Shown here: positions 46,868 through 60,120 of the stretch, piece by piece
Position numbering within the stretch: the stretch's first letter is position 1
Layout of the letters: each line of letters starts with the position of its first letter
DNA from: Glossina fuscipes
Taxonomy: Eukaryota > Arthropoda > Insecta > Diptera > Glossinidae
DNA length: 64,000 nt
Assembly (NCBI RefSeq): GCF_014805625.2
Contig: NW_023998415.1
Coordinates: 19,438,011-19,502,010 of the forward strand
Direction: 5' to 3'
Translations under genes and position numbers: made by a program
Notes under the pieces: generated by a model
The model's input: the letters and a program-made list of their open reading frames with translations, nothing else
Database searches by the model: none
What the model was told of the DNA's origin: nothing

Positions 46868-47040
46868 ACTATTATTATTTTTATTATTATTATTATTAAT
46901 TTCGCCAGAGAAATAAATTCTAAAAGCTCTAGCATCTAAGGGTATCGGCTTTTATTAAAAACTCTACCGCACTTGAGATTCGAACCCACGACCATTGACT
47001 TGCTAGTCGAGATTCTTCGCCTTCGGCTACTCAGGCGGAT
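46868..47040 (-). mobile_element. tRNA-derived SINE, copy D (best-preserved promoter)
   Basis: On the minus strand the element begins ATCCGCCTGAGTAGCCGAAG, where TAGCCGAAGG matches the pol III A box, and carries GGTTCGAATCTC, a perfect B box (GATTCGAAC on the plus strand at 46977-46985). Box spacing of about 35 bp matches a tRNA gene. A tRNA-unrelated body (AAAAGCCGATACCC...) and an (AAT)n-type tail at 46871-46899 follow. Flanks on both sides contain GATT(T)CTTTTTTT, a possible target-site duplication. It is the same family as copies A-C. Confidence 0.82.
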
Positions 47041-48148
47041 TCTTTTTTTTAAATTAATTGCTTTGCTCGTTATTCAATTTTACCGCGCCTTTATTGACGG
47101 ATTGATTAGATATTTTCGTTAGTTGCTTTCATCATGCGATTTTCGTCTTTTTGATATGATTTGATTTCATTTCCATCTTTGCCAAATGATTGTTTAAATT
47201 CATACCCTCATGATCGTTTCAAATATATAGATATTTTGTCTATAGATCGTTCGTGCAATCATTTTAGATGAACTTTATTCATTTGTTAGTGTTGAGTAAA
47301 TTAAAGCTTGTTTGATTTAGGCCGCTGCAATTTTATTGATTGAATGGTAAAGTTTCCCGCAAAAGCCATTGCATGGTATTCCCGTATTCCCTTCAACTGC
47401 ATTTTTGCATTTTTAGCATCCGATCGTGTTCGGAATCCACTGATTTACCATCGAAGTTTCACTGAGTTTATATGGGAACAGAATGATTTATTTAGCTAAG
47501 CTATATTCCTAAGGCCAAGCTTACGTAAACGTTACTTTCAGTTAATTATCCTATCAATGATAAATGTCTAATTAGCTTATTATAAACTTGAATAAAGCAA
47601 AAAATGGAAACTTGAAATCTGCTCAGTCTAGTCTATTTAATTATGATCATCTTCTCTACTAATAGAAATGTTTGATTTTTAGTATTAAGCGAAAATTATC
47701 ACGATTTATCGATCTCGCCGCAAGAACACTTTCCGAGAGCGGAATTTTCAATCATCTTAAACGCATATTTGTTTTTAAAAATGTTATTTACTTAATTATT
47801 GCCCTTTCGTATGCGTGAAAGTTTGTATCAAACAAGTCGTTTAAGTAAAATGTATATTGAAAATAGAAGAAAAAAACGTTTAAGGAAATACGGTTTTTCT
47901 TAGCCCGCGAAACCCGTGCAAGCCCATAACCCACCTATTCGCCAATTATTAATTTTCTGCTTAAGCTTAGCACGCATATTTACAAAGCAAGCTCCAAACA
48001 CATACACAAAACTTTTAAATTGAAACAAAAATATTTTAAATACGTTCACTATTAACCGAGCTTAAATATTCCGAGCGCAATCTTTTTCATATTCTAACCA
48101 ATAACGATTGAAATTAATGCGATTTTTATCTGCAAGATTGCAGATAAC
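47041..48148. other. Intergenic, no gene seen
   Basis: AT-rich sequence without an open frame of note or an identifiable repeat. Confidence 0.5.
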
Positions 48149-48251
48149 TTAACACGTTGGCAGTCACTTTAAAATCGGCGAGTACCTCAAAGTGTTCCAT
48201 GCTACTAAGAATATAGGACGTATGTAAATGTCATTTACGTCAACGGTTTAA
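48149..48251. mobile_element. piggyBac-type MITE, copy 2
   Basis: A 103-bp unit starting TTAACACGTTGGCAGTCAC and ending ACGTCAACGGTTTAA. The ends are inverted repeats around CGTTGRC with TTAA at each border. It shares the ends and CTAAGAATATAGGAC with copy 1 at 9250-9397 but is about 45 bp shorter internally. Non-coding. Confidence 0.7.
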
Positions 48252-50400
48252 TCTGAAAATTTACTTAAACCTAAGTCCGTAGTTCCAAAGGTAAGATAAA
48301 GAAAACGAGAACGAGACTCATGCCTAGCAGCTATCAATAGCGTTATCGGCAAGAGAGGCAAGAGAGAAAAGTGCCTAGATACTTTACACGAAACAGTTAT
48401 TCAGATTCAGTAGGAATCAAGATTGTACTTTGCTATTAATATGCTTACTAAGCATAGCCAAGAAACTGACAGCAAGAGCCAGCCTTGTCTCCTCTAGGGA
48501 ATTTAGGGCAATTAAAACGACCGTGTCCTCATAAAGCGAAAGTGTGATTGCGTTGCATTTTCTAATGTTCAAGGACACATCATTAATCTAGGAACAACAG
48601 CTCAGGTTCAGGTCGATCGAAGCCAGTCATATCTTACGAAAAATGAAATAGCTGTACGTTATCAGCAGACACAAGAATGCAAGAATGCTTCATCATTGAT
48701 GTCGAATTAGAAGAGGATCGCAACCAGGTAGCTATCCTGGAACGCACCAGATCCAACATTAATAATTTATGAGAATTCATAATCACTTTTTGTGTCTGAC
48801 CTATGAGCTACGAGCCGGTTCAACTCAAAAGATTGACGGGAAAGTCCATTAAGGGTTAGGCAATAGTTCAAAGATACTTAAGATAATATGCACCCTTGCA
48901 ATTTTCAATACAATCTCTACACTCTACTATGCTCTACTATGTTTATGACGTGGGAGTAAAAATCTAGATTTCAATATATTGGGGAGGATTGCAGTGTTGA
49001 GAGACGGTATCTTATTCGAAGCAAACACTGATCGTTACAATGAGGATCCAAATATTTATATTCACACATAATTCAAGCATCCTTGTCAGAAATAAACTTG
49101 AACATTCAATAACGCGGGCGAACAAGAATATGCTTACGAAGCAAACGATGAGCGTTTGCTTAAACTACATTCAACTCGTTTTTATAGGGTCTTTTTTAAT
49201 CCAATTTTGTAGTAACAGGATTCACCAATCAGATTAAAACACACTTTTTTACACGAAATTTTTCTTTTACACGAATACGAAAAAGTTTTTATTTTTTTTT
49301 CTAACTTTAATAGCGTCTTACAGAAATTTATGTGTGAAGGAACAAATAACGATAGAGGGAGTGCGATGATCAGAAATCGGTTTGTGTATGCCTACAAATG
49401 TGGTAGTGACTTGGTCTACCGTACCGAGAATACCCGATTGCTTTGATCATTTTTTGTTCTGGCCGTAAATTCATTCATTCGCATGATGCAGTAAATAATT
49501 TTGATAAAATTCAAAAAGTTCCCTTCTAAACAGTGGTGACAGAGTGGGGGTGAAGTCCAGCTATTAACGGCTAATTTAATTCACGCGGGTTTGAAATTTA
49601 TTACAAGTACAAGAAACAACGTTTTCTTACTCATGACCTTGACGCGGAGCGTAATCTGAAGTTTTGTGTGGCTGGATATCAAAAACTATATAAGCAACTT
49701 GAGAAACCAAAAGAAAGAGGAAGAAAATAGCTGCTAATAACAGACTTTCTAACAACAATGAAATCAGCAGAGTCCTTATAATGACGTATTTAATGACGAA
49801 AGAAACTCTTCATTTGGATCAAACGCGAAAGTTGCGCCAGACATACCTGATATACCTGGTAAGGATAGCATATTTGCTCCGGTTCGTAATAAATGTGCAC
49901 GCTTGTTATCAAGCAGCGGTGAATGCCTACATTCTTACACGTTGCACTTATGGACTGAATTTTCACTGTGTACTAGCTAAAGTTTTTCTTTTTGTTTGTA
50001 ATAAAACTCAATTCTCTCCGCTTTATAAATATGTAATGTGGATTTCATTATTATTTTTTCTGCACGTTTTTTTTTTTTTAAATATGTCCGAATTTTTCAT
50101 CTAACACCATTTTTTAAAGATGTAGAATATATTTACAAATTTAATATATGACGTTCGGTTTTTTTTTTGCGCGTTTTTCTGGAGAACGTGAATGCCGCGT
50201 AAAAAAAGAGTTGTGCGTGTATAAAAAAATAGCCTTCACCTATGCTATGCTTATCGCGTGTGCGGCCATGCAGAAGTTCTGAAACGGAGTAAATCGTTTG
50301 AGATATTTTCATAACGAGCAGAATTGATTTAGCTCGAGGATGCAATATTTAAATTCAGTGGATTTCTATGATCCCATTAAAATAAAATCACATGTAAAGT
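48252..50400. repeat. Intergenic, with the second copy of the 29-kb dispersed repeat
   Basis: From about 49215 to 50215 the sequence resembles 28880-29425 in patches: the TTTTTACACGA motifs, TATAAGCAACTTGAGAAA versus TACGCAACTTAAGAAATA, the CTTCATTTGGATCAAA block, GTGCACGCTTGTTATCAAG and the TTATAAATATGTAATGTGGATTTC block. The 107-codon frame at 49781-50104 lies within it and is a decayed transposon frame at best. The rest (48252-49215) has no recognised content. Confidence 0.5.
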
Positions 50401-52076
50401 TCATTTGAACAATGTTCATATTTGAATGTGTTTTTTATTTGCTTTTTCAAGTTTTTTTTTTTTTTGTTTTTATTCTTTAACTTAATATTAGGCTTTTATT
50501 TATATAATATTTTAGTTTTTTTTTTTTTTGTTTTTATTATAATAATTTTTTTGCTTTGATATTTATTTCAAATAACTGGTTTAAAATCATCATCTCTTTA
50601 TATTATGGGTAGGAAGGGGAAGGGTTTCATTGGTATATAATATAATTATCTTATAATTATTCTCTTCATTTTGAGTTTATTTATTTAATTATTTTTCTTT
50701 TTTTTTTTTGTTGTTTTTTGTTTTTTCTTAATTTTATTTTATGTATATATATAACTTGTATAATTTTTTGTTGTTGTTGTTGTTCTTGTTGTTCTTGTTC
50801 TTGTTGTTGTTTCTGTTTGCAATCTTTCAATAAAATCTAATAATATAATATATGATAATGTAATAAATTCAATAAAAAAAAAATAATAATCAAAAAAAAA
50901 AAAAAAAAAGAAACAAATAACAATTAAGAAAATTATGTTCGTCGAGAGGCGAATCTATGATATTTAGCATCGCAATAATCTCAAAGCCGTTTTTCATTTT
51001 TCCTTTTTTAAAATAATAGGCATGTCAGGTAGCCGATGGGGACTGTTTTCGCAACATTAACGATTGTAAAAAATTTTTGATCGATCGATATTTACTTCAG
51101 CTTGTTAAGTTTTTGGCGATAATATATAGGAATTCTCGATTTATTATTATTTTTATTAATATTATTGTTATTATTTAAAATTTTTAACTATTCTATGCCT
51201 CCTTATGGGGCAGATTACGTCCACTTTAAAGCTTGATCTAACTAAGAACACATATATCAAGTACCGGCTGTCTATCTCTATTTTACGACAGTAGCGACAG
51301 TTGCACAATGAGAGATGACAAGCGAACAACGGCCAAATCGACTCAGAATCTTAAATTTGGATGCTATGTCTTAATAAAAGTCCCCATACGTCGATAATGG
51401 AATTAATAAATAAATAATATATATATAAATTATAACTATATAATAATGACATTAATAATTATGTGTAATATTTTTGGATTTGAATACGTTCCCGTACTGT
51501 AAGCATTTTCAGCGCAAAAAATCGCATATACAGGGAGTGTACGTACAATATAGACTTAATTTTCCAGACTCAATGGCAAAATCTCGTCTCGCCAACTATC
51601 GGTTTTCGTGTATATGCGCCGGCTGGTGTGTATACATTTTAAACTGAAATTTTCGAATTTTTTTTCTTTTTTCTTTTTTACTTCTTCTTAAAATATACTT
51701 ATTAACAGCTGCTTATTTTGGTTGTTTTTTGTTTTTTGTTTTTTGTTATCCGTGGTGTCTTGGTTTCATTATGATTACATTCCACAAACATAGTTTTGAA
51801 TTGCTTTTGTTTTTTTCTTTTTATAATATATTTCATTGTATTTTTGTTTCTTAAATTCTTATCTCTCTCTTCTTGAATGCTTTTCTATATATATTGTATA
51901 TCTTTCATGCATATTTCCTGCGTTTGAAATCTGTCTGCTGGATATTAATTTTGTTTCGATTTTTTTATTACAATTTATTTATTTATTTATTTTTTTTTTT
52001 TCAATATTTTACAAATATATTTGTTTTCTTTTTTTTTTATTTGTAGTACATAATTATTATTACTATTATTTTATTT

Positions 52077-52121
52077 ATATATATATATATGTATATATAT
52101 ATATTTATATATATATTTTTA

Positions 52122-52155
<34 letters not shown>
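52077..52155. repeat. Interrupted (TA)n microsatellite
   Basis: TA-rich tract with scattered TTTA and GTATA interruptions. Confidence 0.9.
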
Positions 52156-52158
<3 letters not shown>

Positions 52159-54362
52159 TGTTTTTATTGTGGTTGTCAAAATTGTGAAGGTTTGATTTTT
52201 TGTTTTATAAGTATGTACTTTCTTTAGTATTTTTTTTTTCTTTTTTGCTAATCTTGTTTTTTAAGTTTTAGTATAAATTTATTTAATGTTGTTTACAAAA
52301 GTTTTGTTTTTGTATTTATAAATTCTTTAAATTCTGTTTTATATATGTAAACATGTGCATATCTATGCACATATATCTATATATAAATATATATACATAT
52401 GTATATATTTAGAAGTACATATTTATACATATAAGTATTTACGGGTATAAGTATTTCTTCGTTTATTAAATTTTGTTTTTATTTATTTATATTTTTTTTT
52501 TTTTGTTTTTCATAACATTTGTCTTCCTTGTATGTCTGTTGTATCTGCAGTTGGTTTTTTGCTTTATGTTTTTGTTTTTATTTTAAAAAATTAGAGTATT
52601 ACTTTTTTTAAATACCTCTGTAAGATTGACATATTTACACACTAATTGTAAAACAATAGCGTTTAAAACCGGTGTATAAGTAAATAATGAAAATAGAATA
52701 TTCTTCTTCTTTTTCATTTTATTTAAGTTTAAATAAATACTTTTACGTATTAAAGTTCATTAAAAAAAAAAAAAACGTCATCGGGATGTTTTAGTTGTTT
52801 TTTTAATTTCCGAGTAACTTAAGGAAACGCGTTCAAATATATCTAAAGGTAACTTAGAAGTCTCTGAACATAGCATGTATTATAAAACACTTGTGATCGA
52901 ATCGTTTCGCGCATATTCACGCGTATATATGTATGTTAAAGTGTTTCTAAATTGTTAAAGAAATGTTTAATTCTATAGCCATGTGCCAATTAAAAGGGAT
53001 TCCAAGATATAAATTTATCTGTTTCTGTTCCGTTTTGCAGTTTCAACTCTGACTTAAAGTACATAAATTTTTGACTTTAATTTTCTAAACGAACATAATT
53101 GATAGGTCACTTGCATTTTACAGAGGAGAGTTTTTAAGGTTTACAATGAAAACAAAAGAGAAAAAATAACGAATTAGTTACAAGTTTGAAGTTCAGTGCA
53201 GCGGGTACCGAAATTGGAAGGAAAGTAAGATCTACTACGCCTTCCATCGATAAGTCCATCAATCAGAAGAGAGATCAGAGAGAGGGAGAGAAAGAGATCA
53301 ATAGCATAGATTGTATTCCAGCATATGAAAGGCATGTATACGAAAAAATACATTATGTACATATACTATCAAAAAAAAAATTAATAAATAAAAACGCGAA
53401 ACTACCGCCTAATCGTTGCTTGGAACCAATGAAATTTTAAACCAAAAAAAAAAAATCAATTCATTTGTTAAAGCCACTTATGCTTGTGACCAAATTCTCA
53501 CATAAAGATTAAATTTCAATTCGATTTGCTACTGTACAAAGACAAAGACTTAGGTGATAAGGTCCGGTCTCCCTTAAAGCTTTCGCTGTAGAGTAAATAA
53601 ATGTTAAAAGATGTTATTTACTTGTTCTTTGTGACATATAAGTTGGTTAAACGTTCATCTGAAGTGACTTGATTTATGAATAAAGGATTTATGGATTTCA
53701 CGTCACAACCGCATCTCCGCTCCCAGATCCATTTGCGTGCAAAATTTCGTAGTCAAATACCCAGCAAATGGTGCGGCCATTGATCAAGTATCCCAACTTT
53801 GACTTAGTACAAGTGATTTCGAAAGGAGCGATTTCGGTCTATAGAAGCTCTTTACTTTTTAGATACATCAAATGCATTCTATTTAAGTGTCTAGTGTGCA
53901 TGAATGTACTATCATTGTAGTTGTTTTAGTCGTCATGTCGTCTCCCTAAGGCAACTCTCAATGTGACTCGTTTATGGAATGTTTTTCAAACTTTTTGACT
54001 TTCGAACGTCGAACGCGGTTGTGCCGCAGTGTTGAAAAATTCTCGATTTTGTCTCGTGTGTGTGTGTGTGTGTGTGTGCGTTCACTTCATTTTCAATATC
54101 AAGACGCCTGAATTCTGCCTAACCGAACGAAATGAAGCAAAGTTTTACCGTTTCGAATGTTTCCTGCCAGCAGAATAATAATATGTTTGACTCGTCACCT
54201 TTAGATATCTTGGAAAAAAAAAAAAAAAAAAATCCAAGCCAATCCAATTAATTTTAGAAAAGTATGAAAAATTGAAAAAGAAAACGAAGAGAGTACAGTT
54301 TCCGCATATAGTTGCCATATAACTGCCGTTTAAGTGTATGTGTAATCATATTTGTCCTTTTA

Positions 54363-54393
<31 letters not shown>

Positions 54394-55636
54394 GTATATG
54401 TATATATATGTATACATATTTATGTATAAATTGTTAATTTTTCCAGTTTTTCATATATATATTTTTCATATAGAAAATGTGTTTTTGCTTTTGTTTTTGT
54501 TTTCATTTTCATTTTCAATTCTATTTTTATTTTTACTTATATCATTTATTGTTATTATTATTATTATTATTATTATTCTTGTTAAATATTATAGTATATA
54601 ACTTAATTCATATAAGTTGTATATGTAAATCTTATGTTTCCATGTTATTCGATAACTTTTATCTCAATCGGAATTATATTTGGTTGTATAAAGTATTCAA
54701 AAGGATTTTATTTTATATTTTAGTTTTCTCATTTACTTTCCAATATCTTTAAATATACTTTTCGAGTTCTTGTTGAGTTAATTTTTATGTAATTAGCTCT
54801 TAAAACTAAAAACGTGTATCTTTATCATCATCACCATAATTTTCATCATCATCGTCCTTATAGTCATTATCTTTGACATTTCATTTCATTTAGTGTAAAT
54901 ACAATTTATTTATTTGTTTATTTATTTATTTACTTTTTTTGTTTCGTTTTTTTTTTGTTTTTTTTTTGTTTTTTTTGTTTTTTTTTTTTGCTTGTTGTTG
55001 TTCTTGTTGTTTTTGTTCTTGGTTTATCTTATCATTTAGAGATACAAACACTTATAAATTAAGTTTATATTTTTGCTTTCGGTTTTTTTTGTTTTTTGCT
55101 TTGTTTTCTTCAACTTTTTTCCTTTAAATTAATTTCATTTTAAATTTATTACATTTAGTATAGTGTAAAATATAAAGATATTGTCAATATATAGTGAAAG
55201 TGATTTTCCATATGCACGCACAAGAGAAATAACTATAAGAAAGGCTACAGTCCAGCCCACAGTTAATGGGAATGGTTGGCTGGGGTATTTCTGCATCTGT
55301 GCCATTTTGATGTTTCCTATCGGTTCTCGGGTAAGAAATCTGCTTTCACTGAGGGTGAATGAGATAGAGTTAGTTTAGAGGTGTGCTCGTGTATGTGAAA
55401 TGACAGTGAAACGTGGAGTACGTGTTGAGAGAGTGGTTCACAAAATTTCTTTTTTACTTAGAATTTGTGTTTATTGTTTTCCCAATGGAAAATTGTACCG
55501 TTGTAGTGAAATTATGAGAAAAATAGAGTTTAATGAAATATGCAAATTTTTTAAAATTATAAATATACATAAATATTGTAATAATTGTTTTATAAGTGGT
55601 ATTCTGTTTTAATGAGAGAAAGAGAAGGAGACAAAG

Positions 55637-55641
<5 letters not shown>

Positions 55642-55680
<39 letters not shown>
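55642..55680. repeat. (GA)n microsatellite
   Basis: About 19 GA dinucleotides within a longer purine tract from 55613 to 55700. Confidence 0.95.
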
Positions 55681-55687
<7 letters not shown>

Positions 55688-58025
55688 GGAAAGGAGAGGT
55701 TGACTACAAAAAGATTTATTTTTTTTTTTTTTTTGCATTATTATTAATTTAAAATTTAATTTAAGAATTGTATATAATTTTGTTAATTGAATAATTTCTC
55801 TTTTAATTTAAATTGTTTTCCACACAAATGATATGTTGTCTGAAGAAATGATAATTTTTTGAAAAGAAAATCATGGGGGAATATGTTTCGAACAATGTTA
55901 TTACAAAATATTCATGAAATACTTCGATTCGTTTATATTTGATCATTCGATCGTACCCTACATCCCTGGCGATATGTGTGAAATCTCATTCTCTTACGCT
56001 AAATTCCAAATACAAAATGAATATAAGTCAATAGGTCAATAGGGATATATGTACTTAATTGTGTGTATTGGGTATGTGCATCTCGATCGAGGTCCATAAC
56101 TACTTCCGTTTATTTCGGCGGTAATAGATAGTTAGCCTTGGTATTGAAATGCTTTAAAAATTTCTTCAATTAATTCATAGGCCGGCAAACAATCAATGAT
56201 TGCAGTCAGGCAGTCAAGTATCTAATTAAAAATCGGCAATCGATCCTCTCAATGCTCGATGAACGGAAAGTGGATTTATTCAAGGGGGCTGCGATTACAC
56301 TTTCTTTACGAATCATTTAAAAATCAAAATAAGCAACGGACATATATAGTTAGAACCGTTCAAAGAAATGGCTCTCAAGTGCACGATATAATAATAAAGA
56401 AATATAAAAAAAAAAAAAAAAATTTCCTTTGATAGCTAAAAGACATAAGATCTATACTACGCTTGGGGCGCAGGGTAGAATTAGAACGGAAAATTTGGGA
56501 AAGAGACTTAAAGCAAACTTTCATTTAAATCAATTTAATAGAAATGCAAATACGTTTGTGTTTTTGTTTGCTGATAGTTATAGTTGTTCTTGTTGTTGTT
56601 GTTCTTGTTGTTGTGATTTCTTTGTTTAAATATATATCTTATACTGATTTAATTAATTTGTTTGTTTGTTGGTTTTTTTTGTTTTTTGTTTTTTTCTTTT
56701 GGAAGGTTTGCAGTATCACCTTTATCATCGTTCAAAAAGGGATGATAACTGAGGGTTTGCTTAACAAGTTAAAGCTTTATTTATGTCATTTATTTATTTG
56801 TTGTTGTTCTTTTTAAGTAATAAAATTTTGGTTTTGTGTACTTCTTTTCTTCATTTTTTTTTTTTCTTTTTAAATCTCTTTAAAGTATCATCGCATTAAG
56901 CTTTTCGTCTTTATTGATTTTTTTTTTTTTTAAATATATTTATATTTATATTTATATTTTTGATGTTAATTGACTAAAATTGATCTGGTTTTTTTTTTTT
57001 TTTGCTTTTTAATTTCTTCTTTTATTTATTTCCATACTAAAAAAAAGGACGCGTTGAACATTTCCTCTTTGGATGATTTCAGTTAATTAATTTTGTATGA
57101 AAGAAACGAAACAAATTCAAAAAAAAAAAAAACTAAATAAATAAATAAATAAAGAGCAGGTGATGATGATGATGGATGGGTTCCTTCAAAATGTTTTTTC
57201 AGATATTTTTCAATTTCATTATTTAACTTTTCATTGAGTGGTCTGTACAGTCAGTTCTTTCGCTAACTAAGTTTAAAGATGAGTGCACCAATGTACACCG
57301 CATGTGTACGTGTGAGAATAATTGCAATTTTTCTTTCCAACAACTTCCTTCTTATGATTGCGATATAGATTTAAGAGAATAGATACAGTTTTGCGATAGA
57401 CTATTGATTATTTATTTATTTATATATCCCGGGATGATTATAGTTTTAAAACCATTTAAATTTAATGAAAGTAAGTTAAAAAAAAAAAAAAGGTCTCTCA
57501 TAAGCTGGTGTAATATTGTGTCGTTAAATAACTGAGAGCCTCTTTGCAGTATCTGCATTAAAGGAGAGAATAAAAACATATCTATAAACTCTCGTAGAAG
57601 GGGCAAAAAGGCGTGCATCGATGCACTGATCCTTGTTCCACTTCCTGTTCTCTGCATTATTATTTACGGTTTCATGCGCACGTCTAAATAAAAAATATTT
57701 TAAAGATATGTGTATTTAGTGGTCATGGCTTAGCAAAAATTCGACTTGACGCTTGCTAATAGACTTGCAACATAATATAGTTTGGGAAAAAGTTCACTTT
57801 GATCTATAATACAATAAGAGTTTTGATAGGCTTTGTATCACACAATTTTTATACTTTACGTCACTTTTGTGGTGCAAGGGTACATTAAGTTTAAGTGCGG
57901 ATGTATGCACAATACCCAGAAGGACTTGGAGGTAGACTCATCTTTTATCTTTTATTTATACTAAGGTTGTCTGTCCGTCTGTTCGTCTTATATTTTTGTA
58001 TTTAACTTAAGGGCAGAATTTCATT

Positions 58026-58058
<33 letters not shown>

Positions 58059-59222
58059 AGTTACTTTGATTAAATTTGCTACAATAAAGTGTTTTGGGAC
58101 TCAAGGACGAACGTTAATGAAAATGATTTGATCACTCTCGATCAAACACCTTATTTTGAAAAGTCAGCTGAACTGGGATTTTCAATGGTGGGCCATTGCC
58201 AACTAGAGTGTTTTTATTTTTTAATTATTGAATTCATTCCCTTCTTAGATAGTTTGCTAAGATTGCGCAAAGCTGAGGGTGACGAAGCAAAACTTTGCTT
58301 GTAACACGCATTTAAAGGTTAAGGATTACAATTGGATATGTTTGATAACAGACGAATAATTACATAATTTAATCCTTAATGTATTTAACATGCGATTTTT
58401 GCGCGCGATAGTGCTTTGCGCCTATATGCATACAGTTCATAGTCATAGTCACGTTTTACGTAAGCGATGAAATCGCTTTATATATATATTTAGCATGCGT
58501 ATGTATGTAGCGCTTTCAATTTTGAAATTTTTACAAAAAATCACTGCTACTACCGGTTGAAAATGTCAAATCATCTAAGGGAATAAGACTGAGAAACTTT
58601 TCAAGGCGCGATAAAAATTGCAATTGTTTCGTCTCGCATTGCGGATATACTTACGTACGTACTTGTGTGTATAATATTCTATAAAAATGAAATTAAAAAT
58701 TTTTTAAATCGTTTTTTTTTTTCAGTCACCGTGGGGCCGCATAAGAAGTAAGAGTAAAAATTGCGTTTGTTGTTCTTCGATCTCTTCTGTTTCATTTTCT
58801 TTTTTGTTAAGCGATTTGAAATTTCTCGTGATTTCTTTCCTCACTTAAATAGTTATACATATATATATATATATAGTCGATTTTTATAATATATATATAT
58901 ATATTTGTTAATTTTTGTTGTTTTTTTTTTTTTTTTTTTGGCTTTTTGGTTTGTCAATTCAATCGTAATTATATATTTTATAAATCATATTAAATATTTT
59001 AATATTATCATTATTGATGTTGTTTTTCTTGTCATTTTTTGAGTTATTGCTTATTGAACAGTTTTCTCTTAAAAATAAAAATTATATTAATTATTTATAA
59101 ATATTTATATGTTTTTACTCAGATATATTTTTAAAATTTTTTTTTTTTTTTTTGTACATTAATCTTAACTTAATTAATTACAATGATAATTAATAATAAG
59201 AGTTATAATAATTATAATAATA

Positions 59223-59255
<33 letters not shown>

Positions 59256-59952
59256 TGTTTTGTTTTATTTCTTCGTTAATAAAATTTTTTTTTTTTTTTA
59301 AATATATATCCTTCAGCTTTTGTTTGACTGATTTGAAAATGAAAACCAGAAAACACAGTCAATGAAGCCAAACTAAAACATAGAATATTTTTTTTTGCTT
59401 TTTTTAAGTCATTTTTTGAAAATTTATTTATTTATTTTTTTTTGTATATATATATTTTAGATGGTTTTTTTTTGCTTTTCCTTTCAAAATACATTTTGAA
59501 GTGTTTTAGCTGAACACGTTAGCCAGAACACACTAATCCATCATATTAAGAACAATGCCACGAATGTTGGCTGGTTATTTTTGCTAATTGTTGTCCTTTT
59601 TTTCTCTTTGTTTCCTCTTCTTTTATTTTTCATTTTCTCATTTTTGTTTTTTTTCTTTTTTTTGACTATCTAAAAAGCTATACTTTTGTTATATTTTTCT
59701 TTGTTTTTTTTTTTCAATTTTTATATAAGGTTTTTATTTTATTGTAATTTCTCGGTGAAATATTCCAGTTTTATCCTTTTTAAGTTAGAAGTGTAAGAAG
59801 AATGCTTTTGGTTTTTCTTTTAAATAAACTTTAAATCAATTTTTTTTTTTTTTTCGTACTCTTGTTGTTTTTTGTATAATTTTTGGATTTTATTTTAAAT
59901 AATTATATAAATTGCATACATACGTACATACACAAAAACATACATACATACA

Positions 59953-59962
<10 letters not shown>

Positions 59963-60003
<41 letters not shown>
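59963..60003. repeat. (TA)n microsatellite
   Basis: TA dinucleotide run preceded by CATA repeats at 59923-59955. Confidence 0.93.
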
Positions 60004-60007
<4 letters not shown>

Positions 60008-60120
60008 TTGTATTTAATTATATATAATTTCCTGCGTTTGCCTTTTCATGTCGTTTATTTGATTATTTGGTTTTAAAATTTTTTTTTATTTTGGTTTGTT
60101 TTGTTGGTTTTAATTGTGTA

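Larger units (their letters stand above)
50401..60120. other. About 10 kb of T-rich, gene-free DNA; possible antisense of a long UTR
   Basis: From about 50.4 kb the plus strand becomes strikingly T-rich with dozens of T8-T30 runs, TTG repeats (50769-50815, 54989-55022, 56583-56613), (TA)n at about 52077-52155 and 54360-54380, (TG)n at 54055-54080, (GA)n at 55642-55680 and (AAT)n at 59221-59252. Read on the minus strand this is A-rich with CAA repeats, the same texture as the MEP-1 3' UTR at 1.1-3.4 kb. An extended UTR of a minus-strand gene whose coding exons lie past 64 kb is one explanation. Short T-poor islands (53.1-54.3, 55.9-56.4 and 58.1-58.7 kb) interrupt it. No coding exon is identifiable. 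Confidence 0.4.

Noticed and set aside
46977..46985. Possible functional tRNA gene
   Set aside because: The B box is perfect, but the acceptor and anticodon stems do not fold cleanly and an unrelated body with an (AAT)n tail follows, so a SINE is the better call.
49781..50104. 107-codon plus-strand frame
   Set aside because: It lies within the dispersed repeat shared with 29 kb, where the second copy does not keep the frame open.
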